Source: Segetibacter sp. 3557_3
Lineage (GTDB): Bacteria > Bacteroidota > Bacteroidia > Chitinophagales > Chitinophagaceae
Length of the DNA stretch: 64,000 nt
Direction: 5' to 3'
Assembly: GCF_004354985.1 (NCBI RefSeq)
Contig: NZ_SMSK01000016.1
Span: 62,001 to 126,000 of the forward strand
This document shows, piece after piece, positions 8,076 through 19,300 of the stretch. A program made the translations under genes and the position numbers. The notes under the pieces are model-generated. The model had not been told where the DNA came from. It was given only the letters and a program-made list of their open reading frames with translations, and made no database searches. Within the stretch, counting starts at the first letter, position 1. Each line of letters opens with the position of its first letter.

Positions 8076-10973
8076 TTACGATAAAAGGGAAAGGAGTTCC
8101 GATTTGTTAAGCGCTTTCAATAGGCCTGCATCCGTTTGAACAAGGGTATCCGATAACTGACGCTTACCTTCCTGCAACTTCAAAATCTTTTCTTCAACCG
8201 TATCCGGGCAAACCAGTCGAACCGCAACAACACCGTTGTTTTGACCAATGCGGTGACTCCTGTCGATCGCCTGGTTCTCCACCGCCGGGTTCCACCAGGG
8301 GTCTACCAGGTAGATGTAATCAGCAGCAGTTAAATTCAGACCGGTGCCCCCTGCTTTCAGGCTGATCAGGAACACCCGTATCTGTGGATCTTGCTGGAAT
8401 TTGTTGACCACTGCTTCCCGGTTTGTTGTACTGCCGGTGAGGTATTCATAGCCAATGTTTCTCGCGATTAATTCTTTTTTTATTAAATCGAGCATACGCA
8501 CAAACTGCGAAAAGATAAGGATCTTATGCTCGGGGGCTTTATCTTCTACCTGTTGGATGAGCACATCAATTTTCGCAGATGCGTCGCCATAAAGCTTTTC
8601 GTCCTCGAGCAACAGCGGCGAATTACAAACTTGTCGCAACCGCGTTAGTCCCTTTAGAACATGCATGGTGCTCTTTGTGATTTCGTCGTTCGTGCTACTG
8701 GAGATAAAGTCGCGAAATTCCTTTTCGTAGTTGTTGTATACCTTTCGTTGTTCACTTCCCATTGGGCAATACAATACCATCTCGGTTCTTTCCGGCAACT
8801 CTGGTGCAACCTGCTTCTTCGTTCTTCTTAAGATGAACGGTGCTACTATCCGTTGCAGTTCCCTTGCCGTTTCACTTCGCTTAAACTTGTCAATTGGTAT
8901 TGCATAGGTATCCCGAAAGTACGCCAGATTGCCAAGTAGACCGGGGCAGGCGAACGAGAGCTGGGCATAAAGATCAAACACGTTATTTTCAACAGGGGTA
9001 CCCGTTATGGCGATCCTGTTTTTGGATTGCAGCAATCGTGCGGCCTGGTAGCGTTGCGAGTCGATGTTCTTGATATTTTGTGACTCATCGAGGAATACAT
9101 AGTTGAAGACATACTGTTTTAGCCGGCTGATGTTGGAGACCATGGTTCCATAAGAAATTACCACCAGTTCGTACCCGTCGTAGGTGTCGGGCCCAATCTC
9201 AGTTATCGGTCCTGAAATGATTTTGACGGTGATTGAAGGAGCAAATTTCTGTACCTCGGCTTCCCAGTTAAACATAATCGATGTAGGCACAACAAGCAGG
9301 TTGGTATTATGGAGCGCCTTTTCTCTTTGCAGCAATATAAAGGCGATAATCTGTACCGATTTTCCAAGGCCCATGTCGTCCGCAAGGCATCCACCAAAGT
9401 TTAGGTCGTCCAAAAAGTTCAGCCAGTTGAGTCCGTGCTTCTGGTATTCCCGTAATGTTGCATGCAGTTCCGAAGGCGGGTCCACGGGTTGTATGGCGTC
9501 GAACTTTTCAACTACGGACCGGTAATGTTCAATTTCCCGTTTCACCTCGGCGTCGAGGAGTTCAGCCGGGTACAGATCTGCCACGGCGGCATAATTTATC
9601 TTAGGGGTTACCAGTTCATCTTCGAGGATGTCTGCATAGTTGAAATAGGTGGTAAACCGTTGTATCCATTCTTCGGGCAGAATGCCAAGTGTTCCATCAT
9701 CAAGATGAACAAACTTGTTTTTGTTCCTGATTGATTGCTGCAGTTGTTTAAGGCCTGCTTTCTTTCCCCCGAATACAACAGAGAGGTTTGTGTTAAACCA
9801 ATTTGTACCACTGGTCACGCGAATGGTAATCTTTGCTTTATGCTGGTTCAGCTTGTTGCCTTTCAGCCGGTTGAAACCAAGAACCCGGATGTTATGACGA
9901 TCCCATTCTTCAAAGACGTCGAGGAACCAACCTTCGTCAAGAAATTGTTTCTTGTGTAAGTAGAAGTAAGGCAGATCATTATCGAGCTGTTCTTCAAAGT
10001 CGCTGTGTTGGCGAATCAATAAAGCAATAAATAGATCTTCGGACAACTTATCGCGTTCAAGCATAAACGTATTGCCATTGCTGTCGGTTGCATAGACATT
10101 TCTTTTCGTAAAAACAGGAACGTCAGCCTTGCCGTAACGCATTACAGGGTCGATCAACACGTAGTTGTCCAATTCCGAAAGGTAAATAAACTTTTGCGCG
10201 GCACCAGGGTAACCTGCTTCGCTGATTTGTGCGTCGGTGCCTTTGTCGATAAATGAGTAGTATACACTGATCCGGTCTTCCAGTTTAGATAAGGTCTGTT
10301 CCCTGAAGGCAGCGTATTTGGGCGCACTCACTTTGATAGTGGTTTTGTGTTGGCGAAATACCTGCACGATGGGCAGCACATGAAAGTCGTTGATGACGTG
10401 CAACGAATTGCCGACTAATAGCAGGTAGTCGTAGCTTACTTCTACTTCAAAATGGTTGTAACAATGACCGTCAATTTTGAACTGTAAAGAAAGTTCGTAA
10501 TCGTCCTTATGCTTGTCTACAAAGAGTAATATCTCGGTTATGGGGCTCCCTGGTTTTGCCGGTACAAGCGAACCGCTGGAAACGTTGGCGGATCGCTCCA
10601 CATCATGACTGAAGAAGTGGAGTTGAAGCGGGTTAAGCAGTACCGAATGAAGAGCATCTATGTCGGGAGCAGACCTGCTTGTGGTTGCATTGTTTTGAAA
10701 ACGTGCAACACCGGCATAAAACTTAAGCTCATCAGGCGCACTTGTTTTCCAAATGAGGTCAAGCGGGTTGATCAAGGTTAACGGATCTTTTACTTTACCG
10801 CTTTTGGTTGTCGGTGCCTTGTACAACTCAATACAAAGTTGTTTGTAAAACCGGTGTTGCCTGAGCACCACGATCAGCACTTCGTTGCCGTTGCCCCGGT
10901 TTGTTGCAGGGATAAAAGGTTGGGTAGACAATGCCTGCTCCTTTAAAAACAGGAGTGGGTCATTAGCTGTCAT
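8076..10973 (-). CDS. SNF2-family DEAD/DEAH-box helicase
   Basis: 965-residue Swi2/Snf2-type ATPase. The C-terminal half carries the helicase core: DDMGLGKS (about 530, Walker A), DESQNIKN (about 628, Walker B, Ser where Ala is more usual), ITGTPVENN (motif III region), then the helicase C domain with FLISLKAGGTGLNL and HRIGQ (motif VI). The N-terminal about 500 residues have no motif that I recognise; bacterial members usually carry a variable N-terminal region there. Family knowledge: DNA translocases that remodel protein-DNA complexes; the bacterial relatives RapA and HepA act on RNA polymerase or chromatin. No methyltransferase or nuclease neighbours, so a defence role is not suggested. 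The next minus-strand gene is 404 bases downstream, so it is probably a single transcription unit. Confidence 0.9.
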   Translation of the reverse strand: MTANDPLLFLKEQALSTQPFIPATNRGNGNEVLIVVLRQHRFYKQLCIELYKAPTTKSGKVKDPLTLINPLDLIWKTSAPDELKFYAGVARFQNNATTSRSAPDIDALHSVLLNPLQLHFFSHDVERSANVSSGSLVPAKPGSPITEILLFVDKHKDDYELSLQFKIDGHCYNHFEVEVSYDYLLLVGNSLHVINDFHVLPIVQVFRQHKTTIKVSAPKYAAFREQTLSKLEDRISVYYSFIDKGTDAQISEAGYPGAAQKFIYLSELDNYVLIDPVMRYGKADVPVFTKRNVYATDSNGNTFMLERDKLSEDLFIALLIRQHSDFEEQLDNDLPYFYLHKKQFLDEGWFLDVFEEWDRHNIRVLGFNRLKGNKLNQHKAKITIRVTSGTNWFNTNLSVVFGGKKAGLKQLQQSIRNKNKFVHLDDGTLGILPEEWIQRFTTYFNYADILEDELVTPKINYAAVADLYPAELLDAEVKREIEHYRSVVEKFDAIQPVDPPSELHATLREYQKHGLNWLNFLDDLNFGGCLADDMGLGKSVQIIAFILLQREKALHNTNLLVVPTSIMFNWEAEVQKFAPSITVKIISGPITEIGPDTYDGYELVVISYGTMVSNISRLKQYVFNYVFLDESQNIKNIDSQRYQAARLLQSKNRIAITGTPVENNVFDLYAQLSFACPGLLGNLAYFRDTYAIPIDKFKRSETARELQRIVAPFILRRTKKQVAPELPERTEMVLYCPMGSEQRKVYNNYEKEFRDFISSSTNDEITKSTMHVLKGLTRLRQVCNSPLLLEDEKLYGDASAKIDVLIQQVEDKAPEHKILIFSQFVRMLDLIKKELIARNIGYEYLTGSTTNREAVVNKFQQDPQIRVFLISLKAGGTGLNLTAADYIYLVDPWWNPAVENQAIDRSHRIGQNNGVVAVRLVCPDTVEEKILKLQEGKRQLSDTLVQTDAGLLKALNKSELLSLLS

Positions 10974-11176
10974 ATGCTGCTTTGTATTGAATGAAAGGGA
11001 GGTTTAGCTCCATTGCCGGTGTTGCTTATACAAAGACCAGTAATTAAAGCTTATTGCGGCTTCCAGTGAATCCGGCATTCGACTCGTAACTAGTTGAAAC
11101 GGAAAAACGTTTTCACTGCCAAAAAGCGTTGAGTCCGCAACGGGATCGTTCACTGATCTTATCGCACCACCGGCAT

Positions 11177-11228
11177 TGCCCTACACCACTCCCCAATTCA
11201 CAATGGCCGGAAAGTGGTGTAAGGGGCA
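11177..11228. repeat. Long imperfect inverted repeat
   Basis: Left arm 11177-11190 (TGCCCTACACCACT) pairs with right arm 11213-11228 (AGTGGTGTAAGGGGCA) around a 22-base loop; eight pairs next to the loop are perfect. It lies 36 bases beyond the stop of the DUF2911 gene (minus strand) and upstream of nothing on the plus strand, so it may be a terminator or transcript-stabilising hairpin, although no T-run follows. Confidence 0.5.
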
Positions 11229-11263
11229 GGCGGTTTATTGGTGTTAGCTTGTCAATGTTCTCT

Positions 11264-12097
11264 TTATTTCAGGTCGGCGAGGAATTTTTCGTTCAGCGAA
11301 ATGTAGTTGTTGTTTTTTGCTTCTCTTGCGAGTTCGAGTGAACGGCTGGCCGCTTTACGCGCTTCCGTTTTGTCGCCGGTTTTTGCAAGTGCCTTAGCTT
11401 TTTGATGATAACTCGCAAAGTTTTTTGGATTTTGTTCAATTGCCTTGTCAAACCAGGTAATTGCCTGTTTCAGATCCTTGCCATTATCAACATAGTACAT
11501 GGCGGCATTAAAGTATGGCCTGGAGTCCTTGTTGAGCAGGTTATCAATTTGTGCCATTATTCTTTTGTCGGTATCCGTAGAAATCGGCAGGCTAACCATT
11601 GTGTTGCCCCAAAGCACTTGAAGATCGGTGCTGCCTGGCGTAATATTGGCAAACTGAATGGTAAATGTTTCCACTTTGTCGTTCAGTTTTGTTGGTTTTG
11701 CCATTACACGCACCACGTCACTTTCTTTCTTATAAGCTTCCGGACTGGTTACATCAAGTTGTTTGGTGATGATCATCGTCCATTCGTTTTGAGTTGGTAT
11801 ACTCAACAGCCCGTATTTCCCTGCAGGGATTTTGGTGCCGCCAATGGTTACTTCCTCACCAAAGGTTAATGTGGTAGCATTGTTCGCACCTGTACGCCAG
11901 ACAGCACCATATGGTGCTACTTCAAAACCTACTGTTCTTCCTTTTAGGCCGGGGCGTGAATAGGATAACTCAATTGCAGATAAGCCGAAATTTTGCTTTA
12001 CCGTTTGTGTAGGGCTCGGTTGAGCCGTTGTAATGGGCTGGGCATTTGCGCCAATAACAAGAAAAAGTGCTGCAAAACAGCAGAAAAGTGATTTCAT
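11264..12097 (-). CDS. DUF2911 protein with C-terminal TPR-like helices, secreted
   Basis: 277 residues. A signal peptide (MKSLFCCFAALFLVIGANAQ) is followed by a DUF2911 domain at about 25-170, with the family features YSRPGLKGR, GAVWRTGAN and AGKYGLLSIP. The C-terminal about 75 residues (AITWFDKAIEQNPKN) resemble one or two tetratricopeptide repeats. Family knowledge: DUF2911 is frequent in Bacteroidota and its function is unknown; a periplasmic or extracellular beta-sandwich is likely. Upstream, a TAACTTTA box (minus strand) sits close to the start, next to AATCCGC-type repeats, similar to the helicase promoter at 2552. Likely transcribed alone. Confidence 0.85.
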   Translation of the reverse strand: MKSLFCCFAALFLVIGANAQPITTAQPSPTQTVKQNFGLSAIELSYSRPGLKGRTVGFEVAPYGAVWRTGANNATTLTFGEEVTIGGTKIPAGKYGLLSIPTQNEWTMIITKQLDVTSPEAYKKESDVVRVMAKPTKLNDKVETFTIQFANITPGSTDLQVLWGNTMVSLPISTDTDKRIMAQIDNLLNKDSRPYFNAAMYYVDNGKDLKQAITWFDKAIEQNPKNFASYHQKAKALAKTGDKTEARKAASRSLELAREAKNNNYISLNEKFLADLK

Positions 12098-12988
12098 ATA
12101 GTGGATGAGAATTTAGGTGCTAAAGTTAGGGGATTACGGACTGCGGATTGGAGATAAACCGCAGAGAATGGGAGAGGCGGAGTTTGCGCAGAGGTAGAAA
12201 GAGAATGGCGGATTGCGGATTAGCGGATTTGCGGATTGGGGGGAGTTGATTGTTGACAGGTTGATCAGTTGATCAGTTGATTGGTTGAAAAGTTGATAGG
12301 TTGATTGGTTGAAAAGTTGATTGGTTGATTAGTTGAAAAGTTGATTGGTTGATTAGTTGAAAAGTTGATTGGTTGATCAGTTGATCAGTTGACAGGTTGA
12401 CTCCTGAGTTTATATAACTAGAGCACGACATTCCAAGTTGACCGGGAACTCTTTTTAAATTTTTCATTTGTCATTCTGCATTGTTCACACCCTGAGAACG
12501 GGAGGAGCAGAGATTGGCAATTGGGTATACAGGTATTAAGGGAGGGTTGATCAGTTGACAGGTTGATCAGTTGATCAGTTGACCGGTTGACTTCGGAGTT
12601 TATACAAGTAGAGCACGAAACTCCAAGTTGACCGGGAACTCTTTTTGAATTTTGCATTTTGCATTTTCTCTCCGCAGAGAACAAGAGAGGCGGAGGTGGC
12701 GCTGAAGAAGTTAAGAAGTTGATCAGTGCACGGCGAAACTATTAATTCAGCGCGCTAGACCTTCGGTGGGTCTGAATCCCTTTTTCACATTACATTTCTC
12801 GTTTGCATTTTAAACTCCGTTTTATTCAGCTGCATAAACCGGTACAAGTACAAGGGAGTGACACAACGATGCCGAATAAAGATCCTCCCGTTTGCGCCCA
12901 AAAAATAATCTGCTTAACTAAATAAAGTCAACATTCACATTTACCTCGCGCAGTAGTTCATCATTCATATTTCATCGTTCATCGTTAA
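12098..12988. repeat. Composite intergenic array with long GTTGATNN tract
   Basis: The array starts near the DUF2911 gene start with GCGGATT repeats and a CCGCAGAGAATGGGAGAGGC block (about 12160), then GTTGATTG / GTTGAAAA repeats of exact period 8 (about 12245-12410). Two related core units follow: each has GAGTTTATA, then AGAGCACGA, then CAAGTTGACCGGGAACTC and CATTTT repeats (about 12410-12480 and 12590-12670). The segment from about 12830 to 12988 is non-repetitive and holds nothing I recognise. Confidence 0.88.
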
Positions 12989-14521
12989 TCAGTTCGTTGC
13001 CGCGTCTGCATTTAGTTTGCCCCAGCCAAAGCTGCTGCTTTTATAAGGGTAGCCACTCGCAGAAACTGTAAGCTTGTTGAGCACCTGGTCGCGGCTGTAC
13101 GAAGGAAAGCGGCTCCACACCAACGCAGCAATACCTGCCGCAGTTGCCGTAGCAACAGAAGATCCGCCTACCGTGGTGGGCACGTTTCCGCTAACAGCGG
13201 TTGACAGACCGTGCAATCCTGTGGACTGTTTTTCCATAACGACCACAAAATCGATCTGGCTTCCTTTATGACAGTCGTCGCAGGCTGTTGAAATAGCTTT
13301 GTCCTGGATGCCTGTGACCGCTTGCACCTGGGTTAAAGTGGCCGGGAATATGACACCTACGAGCCATGATGTGATGTTGTAAGAGGTTCCACCCGCGCAG
13401 AACATCAGCTTTCCCTTACCATAAGCATATTGGATGGCATCCCTGATCTGGCTGCTGCTGGTAAGCCTTCCGAGGCTCATGCTGATAATCTTTACGCTGC
13501 TGTTGTTTGCGCCCCATACATAGGCATCACTTACCCCTTTAACCTCGCTGCTGCCATCGATGAACACATCGTTTACCGCCCGGCAAACCACCAGGCTCGC
13601 GTTATAGGCAACACCGCAGGCATTCCCGTTGGTACACCGCGGGGCTGTAGCAACCCCCGACATGGTAGTGCCATGACCGCATCCGTCGATGGTGCTGGTT
13701 TCGTAAGGCAAGGTCACAATTTTTTCGACCGTACGATTGGTAGATTGCCCCTGGTTGAATCCTGTGCCCAGGTTTTCCTGGTCAGGGCTTACGCCCGTAT
13801 CGATTACCATGATCTTTACCCCGGCTCCGGTTGACTTTAACCAGGCGTTTTGAATATTGTGGTAGGCATAGTTCCACGAGGCTTTTGCATTGGGCAGGAT
13901 CGTGGTATAATCACTTCCGCTTACCAGGCCGGTGTTTGCAACGTATCCTCCGCAACCACTTCCGCCACCCGACAGAGACCTTGCCGCAGGGACCCGCTGC
14001 TCAAAAGTGGCAATGGGGTCGTAACCCATTGGTTCGGCATAACGCACCAGGCTGCTACCGCGCAATAACTGCAGGCTTTTCAGGGATGATACTTTTACGT
14101 TTACAACCGGAATGTTATATTCTTTCCATGCTTCCAGGGCTTCTTTTTGCAGGTAAAGGCGGTGTCGTTTCTCCTCCTGGTAAATGAGGTCAAGTACCTG
14201 GTCCCTGGCATTCACCCATGCAGCCGCATTGATGTTGATGGTGTGCACCCTGCTTTCAACGGCTGTTTCTCCCAGCGGCTGATAGCCAACAGAGAGTAAG
14301 CTGTCGCTGTTTTGAAGTGCGCTCCAAACCATCTCATCGCTGGCGTCTTTCCAATCGAAAGTGCCTTTTTGAACAAGTTGCTGCCGGATGAATTCATTGA
14401 TCTGTTGCTTACTCATGGGCGATTGCGGTGACTCAGTCACCGGCGAATAAGGCTGATCTGATTTCTTATGGCAGGCAATAAGGATTAGCACCATTGCGCA
14501 CAAAAAGTAGCGTTTTTTCAT
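12989..14521 (-). CDS. S8 family (subtilisin-like) serine protease, lipoprotein
   Basis: 510-residue subtilase. The catalytic triad is visible: Asp in VMVIDTGVS (about 239), His in DGCGHGTT (about 280) and Ser in GGSSVATA (about 453). The N-terminus MKKRYFLCAMVLILIACHKK is a lipoprotein signal with the lipid-bearing Cys at 17. A pro-region of about 170 residues precedes the catalytic domain. Several Cys pairs (GGGSGCGG, TIDGCGH, STACDDCHKG) suggest disulfides, in keeping with an exported enzyme. Expected role: degradation of extracellular or periplasmic protein. No neighbouring inhibitor or substrate gene; the gap upstream is short of clear promoter boxes. Confidence 0.92.
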   Translation of the reverse strand: MKKRYFLCAMVLILIACHKKSDQPYSPVTESPQSPMSKQQINEFIRQQLVQKGTFDWKDASDEMVWSALQNSDSLLSVGYQPLGETAVESRVHTININAAAWVNARDQVLDLIYQEEKRHRLYLQKEALEAWKEYNIPVVNVKVSSLKSLQLLRGSSLVRYAEPMGYDPIATFEQRVPAARSLSGGGSGCGGYVANTGLVSGSDYTTILPNAKASWNYAYHNIQNAWLKSTGAGVKIMVIDTGVSPDQENLGTGFNQGQSTNRTVEKIVTLPYETSTIDGCGHGTTMSGVATAPRCTNGNACGVAYNASLVVCRAVNDVFIDGSSEVKGVSDAYVWGANNSSVKIISMSLGRLTSSSQIRDAIQYAYGKGKLMFCAGGTSYNITSWLVGVIFPATLTQVQAVTGIQDKAISTACDDCHKGSQIDFVVVMEKQSTGLHGLSTAVSGNVPTTVGGSSVATATAAGIAALVWSRFPSYSRDQVLNKLTVSASGYPYKSSSFGWGKLNADAATN

Positions 14522-14916
14522 ATGGATCGTTTTGAGAAAATATCCTTCAATTTAAGCTATCGCCAAGAAACCAGGAATTTTTGATGGACATATTTTCAAG
14601 CGTGCAACAGGTTAGTCGGGGTTAAACAGCATATAACAAATAAGGCAGATGACAGGGGCGGGAACCGGAACCTGGTAAACCTGCCAATGACCCAGGCCCT
14701 TCACAAACTTTGGCGGTTTAAAGAGCCAATTGGCTTTTAAACCAGGTTTGCGATAAAATTTCGCGAGACGTTTAATCCAAACATTTTTTATATTGTGATA
14801 CCATATGAGCATATCGCCTCTGCAATACTTCTAAACCGGTAAGGTGGAAGCCTTTTCCAAAAGCGCGCTTGCCTTTCTAACACTACTCGGCTCGTTCATT
14901 ATCCTTTTAATTGCTC
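14522..14916. other. Intergenic, divergent gene starts
   Basis: This 395-base gap lies between the divergently transcribed protease and the secreted-protein gene at 14917. A 66-codon minus-strand frame (14612-14812) is present, but its composition is not convincing. No clear promoter box was found. Confidence 0.4.
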
Positions 14917-15708
14917 ATGAAATACTTAACAATTTTTCTCCTGCTATTCGCAAATATTAACCTATATGCTCAACAGCTTAATGGGATATGGCAGGGTAAA
15001 TTAACTCAGGAACCTGGCGGCTGTTTTCCTGAATATTATATCGAGTTACAAATTAAGACAACCAAAGACGGGATTAGCGGGGTATCGTACGATTATTATA
15101 ATACCAGTAATTACGTTAAATTAAATTTTAGTGGTACCATTTCAGGAAATGAAAAGAAGATGCTTATCACAGAAAATAAGGTAATTATTGAAAAAATACC
15201 GGAAGAATGTGTTCCATGTCTTAAAACATACGATCTCACGTACAACAGAAATAACGGTGAAGAAAGTTTATCCGGTAAGTGGGTTGGGAGAGATATGGGT
15301 TCAATAACGGGCTGCCCACCAGGATTAATCCTTTTGAAGAAAGTGAATAAATCTGCTTTCTCAAACAATTACCGGGAAGCCGTGCTGGCCAAAGTATTTA
15401 TATTAGACAGCCCAACTGCAAAAATTGATTTTTACGACAATGGTGTAATTGATGGTGACTCCATCTCCGTGTATCTCGACAACCAGGTTGTTGTATCGCG
15501 GAAGGCCCTGTCGCTCACACCTGTCAGCATCGGGTTTACACTTACGCCCGGAAAAGAATATGAGATGATTGTATTTGCTGAAAGCATGGGCTTTATAACA
15601 CCCAATACAGCACTGGTGGTTATTACATCCGGTGGTAAACGCCATGAAATCATCATTGCCGCAGACGACCAAACGAATGCTGCGCTTAGATTTATTTACC
15701 GTAAATAG
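14917..15708 (+). CDS. Secreted protein of unknown function (263 aa)
   Basis: A signal peptide (MKYLTIFLLLFANINLYAQ) is followed by a beta-rich domain of about 120 residues with a lipocalin-like opening (LNGIWQGKL) and four Cys (CFPEYY, ECVPC, GCPPG) that may pair. A second beta-sandwich-like domain from about 165 starts with IDFYDNGVIDGDSISVYL, a segment seen at the C-terminus of several Bacteroidota secreted proteins. A TTG at 14911 could add two residues; the ATG at 14917 is preferred because it begins the signal peptide directly. Function unknown; I infer an extracellular binding or structural role. No operon partner is evident. Confidence 0.75.
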   Translation: MKYLTIFLLLFANINLYAQQLNGIWQGKLTQEPGGCFPEYYIELQIKTTKDGISGVSYDYYNTSNYVKLNFSGTISGNEKKMLITENKVIIEKIPEECVPCLKTYDLTYNRNNGEESLSGKWVGRDMGSITGCPPGLILLKKVNKSAFSNNYREAVLAKVFILDSPTAKIDFYDNGVIDGDSISVYLDNQVVVSRKALSLTPVSIGFTLTPGKEYEMIVFAESMGFITPNTALVVITSGGKRHEIIIAADDQTNAALRFIYRK

Positions 15709-16358
15709 ATATAATATATATAGCGGCTTGTCTGTGAAAGTTTAGGTTACCTGTCCTTTCTATTTCGAATCTTTACTTTATCCATCATATTGGTTTTGTC
15801 GAAAGATGTATATTTGGAAGCCATCCTTCGTGCTTAATTCTGTCCGTAAATTTAATTAGCTGGTAAATAGCCTGGTGCTGGTTGCAGCGAATCAGCACGA
15901 TTGAATTATTTATATAGGCTTACAATTACGCGGTTAACCAACCGCATTGCGGATGACATAAAAACAATTCTGTTTTTTCAAATACGGCAAGCCTCGCCAA
16001 TAGATTAAGTTGTGCTGTCAATTAAATGTACATTGTACAAAGGCGTAATTATCAGTTATTTTCCTTTAATTATCACATGAGGAAATAATTTAGTTCACTA
16101 AATGTTTTTTTATTTTAGTTTTATTTAACTAATTTTAGAAATATAACACGGATATCAGAAATGATTATACGTGATTTTCCTTCCCTGCTTGCCATCTTCT
16201 ACTTTTTGTTTGCCAGCTAATTTTCTATCGTCACGGACCTACTTGGTATTTCCGTGAGGACGCTATCATTTGCACTAAATAATCAGATTAACTCCAGCTC
16301 TCCTCCTGCTTAGTTGCAGGTGGCAGTAATTATTTTCTAAATAGCTAAATATCTCCCC
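15709..16358. promoter_or_regulatory. Long AT-rich leader/regulatory region ahead of the susC-like gene
   Basis: This 650-base gap has no credible coding frame. It is clearly AT-richer than its neighbours around 16050-16150, consistent with a promoter region. Two hairpins lie near the downstream gene: 16231-16257 and CCTGC-TTAGTT-GCAGG at 16305-16320. I could not assign -33/-7 boxes with confidence. Confidence 0.4.
16231..16257. promoter_or_regulatory. Perfect inverted repeat 100 bases upstream of the susC-like gene
   Basis: TCACGGA (16231-16237) and TCCGTGA (16251-16257) are separated by 13 bases. This could be an operator for a dimeric regulator or a hairpin in the 5' leader of the susCD transcript. 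Confidence 0.35.
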
Positions 16359-19300
16359 ATGATGCGATTCTATCTCGTAATTATTATTATTTTATCTACC
16401 CGGTTTATTGCTGTTTCGCAAACACGTATCATTTCTGGCCAGGTTACCTCGCAACAGGATGGATCTTTTTTACCAGGAGTTAGCATTGTAGTTAAAGGAC
16501 TATCTAAAGGCACCACTACCGACAAACAAGGCAGGTATAAATTAGCTGTAGCAGATAATGCCATGGTGCTCGTTTTTTCAAATATTGGTTATGGCTCACA
16601 AGAAGTGCCGATTGCAACCACTCCGGTTATGGATATCAAACTGGCGGAAAGCTCCACAACGCTTAGCAATGTTATAGTTACTGCCGCAGGTATCAAAAGA
16701 CAGAAGAATAAACTGGGTTACGCAGTCACCACACTTAATGCCGACGAGCTAGCGCAAAAGTCTGAACCCGATCCTATTCGTTCGCTCAGCGGCAAGGTAG
16801 CCGGGGTTAATATCCAGGGATCAGGCGGGGTTGCCGGAGGTGGAACCAACATCACCATACGAGGCAATTCCTCTCTTGGAAACAACAACCAGCCATTGTT
16901 TGTAGTGGACGGGGTACCGTTTGACAATTCAAGTTTTGCAAATGCAGGTGCTGCTTCAGTAGGTGGTGCAGGCGTTACTAACAGGGCCTTCGATATCGAT
17001 CCGAATAACGTACAAAGTATGACCGTTTTAAAAGGCGCTGCAGCAGCTGCCTTGTATGGCTCAAGAGCAGCAAACGGTGCCATTATCATTACTACCAAGT
17101 CGGGCAAAAAACAAAGCAGGAAAGGAACTGAAATTACCTATAGCACATCTTATTCTTTTGAGAACGTATCGGGTTTACCGGAGTATCAAACCAGGTACGG
17201 GCAGGGCACAAACAACGACTACCGTCATGGGGTGTATGCTTCATGGGGGCAACCATTTCCGGGCGTAAAGAGTATACTCCCTAGCAGGGAAACGATACCG
17301 CATCAATTAACCCGGCAGTTTAGTGCTGCCGTATTCCCGCAGTTATACGAAGCCGATGGTATCACCCCTATACAGGTGCCTTATCGTTCCTATGCCGAAG
17401 AAAATACAAAGAACTTCTTTAGAACGGGTAGTGTGCTTGAAAACGCCATTTCGATTTCTTCGGGAAGTGAAAAGGGCAACTTTACCGCAGGCATTTCCAG
17501 GACAGATAACAATGGCGTAGTACCGGGCAATTCCATCAGCCGTACTTCCATTAATGTTGGTGGAAACATTAAACTGGAAAACAAGTTCTATGCAAGCGGC
17601 TCCATCAACTATGTCATGACGAACCAAAAATCACCGCCAATTGGTGGCACCACAGGCTCCATTATGAGTGCCCTGATGTATGCTCCTACCAGTTACGACC
17701 TCACCAATAATCCATACGAAAGCCCGATCGACGGCAGTAACGTGTATGACTACACCGGGCTCGACAATCCATACTGGTCGGTAAAACATAGTCCCACTAC
17801 GAGCGACGTGGATCGCTATTATGGCAACTTTGTAATTGGCTTTGATCCTTTACCGTGGCTGAATATTCAAAACACGGCCGGCTTTAACGCATACACCGAC
17901 CGCCGTTTAAGTGTAAGGGGAAAAGGCGGCTCGGCATACCCGAACGGAAGTATTACGAGCGACGATATCTACCGGCAGGAGCTGGATAATACTGTACTCG
18001 CCACCATCAGCAGGTCGATCAACAGCGACATATCAGTACGCGCCATTGTTGGTAACAACATCAACCAGCGCCTCACCAGCCGCAAAGTTTTTTATGGCGA
18101 TAACATCATCGTTGCCGGCCTGAATAGCATCAATAATACCAGCTCTATTACCCCTGTTTCGCTACAAAATAACCGGAACATCCTAAAGCAACGGTTCTAC
18201 GCGTTCTTTACCGACATCACCCTGGAGTATAAAAATTACCTCACCTTAAACCTTGTGGGCCGTAATGATATCTCTTCAACTCTGCCGCCGGATAACAGGA
18301 GCTATTTATATGGTGGTGCAAACGCTTCGTTCATCTTTACGCAGGCATTCGACATGCCTAAAACCTGGCTTTCTTTTGGTAAGGTTCGCGCGGGTTATAC
18401 CCAGGTAGGTAATGAAGCAACAGCATACCAAACCCTGAATGTTTTTCCTGTGAATGCCACCCTTGGTGCAGGCACTGGTGCAGGTGCTGTTGGTACACCA
18501 TTTATTCCGGCAGGTGGTACCTCTACCAACATCGTCACCCAGTCTGACCTGCTGGCCAATGCCACCCTGAAACCAGAGTTTATTACTGAGCTTGAACTAG
18601 GTACAGAGTTGCAGTTTTTGAATGGACGTCTTGGTCTTGATGTTACTTACTACAATAAAAAAAGTACCTCGCAAATCTTCCAGGTTAGTGCAGCCCCGTC
18701 TACTGGTTTTAGAACCCAGATACTTAATCTTGGTATGGCAACAAATAAGGGCATAGAAGTAGGCTTAACTGCTAATCCGATCAGGAGCAGACAGGGTTTT
18801 AACTGGAAGATCAATGCCAACTTCACGCGCAACCGGAACGTAATTAACGACCTCGGCGGATACCAGAGCTTTTCGTATGGCGGAGCAAATGGAACCAGCA
18901 GCATTCATGTGGTTGGCCAGCCCTACGGCCTCATCCTGGGTACGGCTTATGCCCGCGACGAAGAAGGCAACATCCTGATTGATCCAAATACCGGGAAGCC
19001 ACTCACATCCGGATCACTCTTACCTATTGGTAATCCAAACCCCGACTTTGTTCTTGGTCTCACCAATACATTCAGCTACCGCAACCTTTCGCTGAATATA
19101 CTCTTTGACTGGAAGCAAGGTGGTGATCTTTTCTCAAGCACCGTTGGCAACATGATCTCGCGTGGGGTTACAAGAGATACGGAGGACCGCGAGTTTATCA
19201 TAGTAGCACCGGGTATCCTTGGTGATATAAATACGCTTACTCCGTTGTTGGATGCACGGGGAAATAAAATGCAGAATAACGTGGGAATGACATATGAAGA

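Noticed and set aside
8076-10973. SNF2 helicase as part of a restriction or DISARM-like system
   Set aside because: No methyltransferase, phospholipase D or other system partner is adjacent.
12245-12410. CRISPR array
   Set aside because: The repeat unit is 8 nt without spacers of constant length, and no cas genes are present.
12273-12467. Minus-strand frame reading Leu-Ile-Asn-Gln-Ser-Thr-Phe repeatedly
   Set aside because: Direct translation of the GTTGATNN array; no protein-like sequence outside the repeats.
14612-14812. 66-codon minus-strand frame
   Set aside because: No family, no promoter, and basic/aromatic composition expected from AT-rich intergenic DNA; left out of the gene list.
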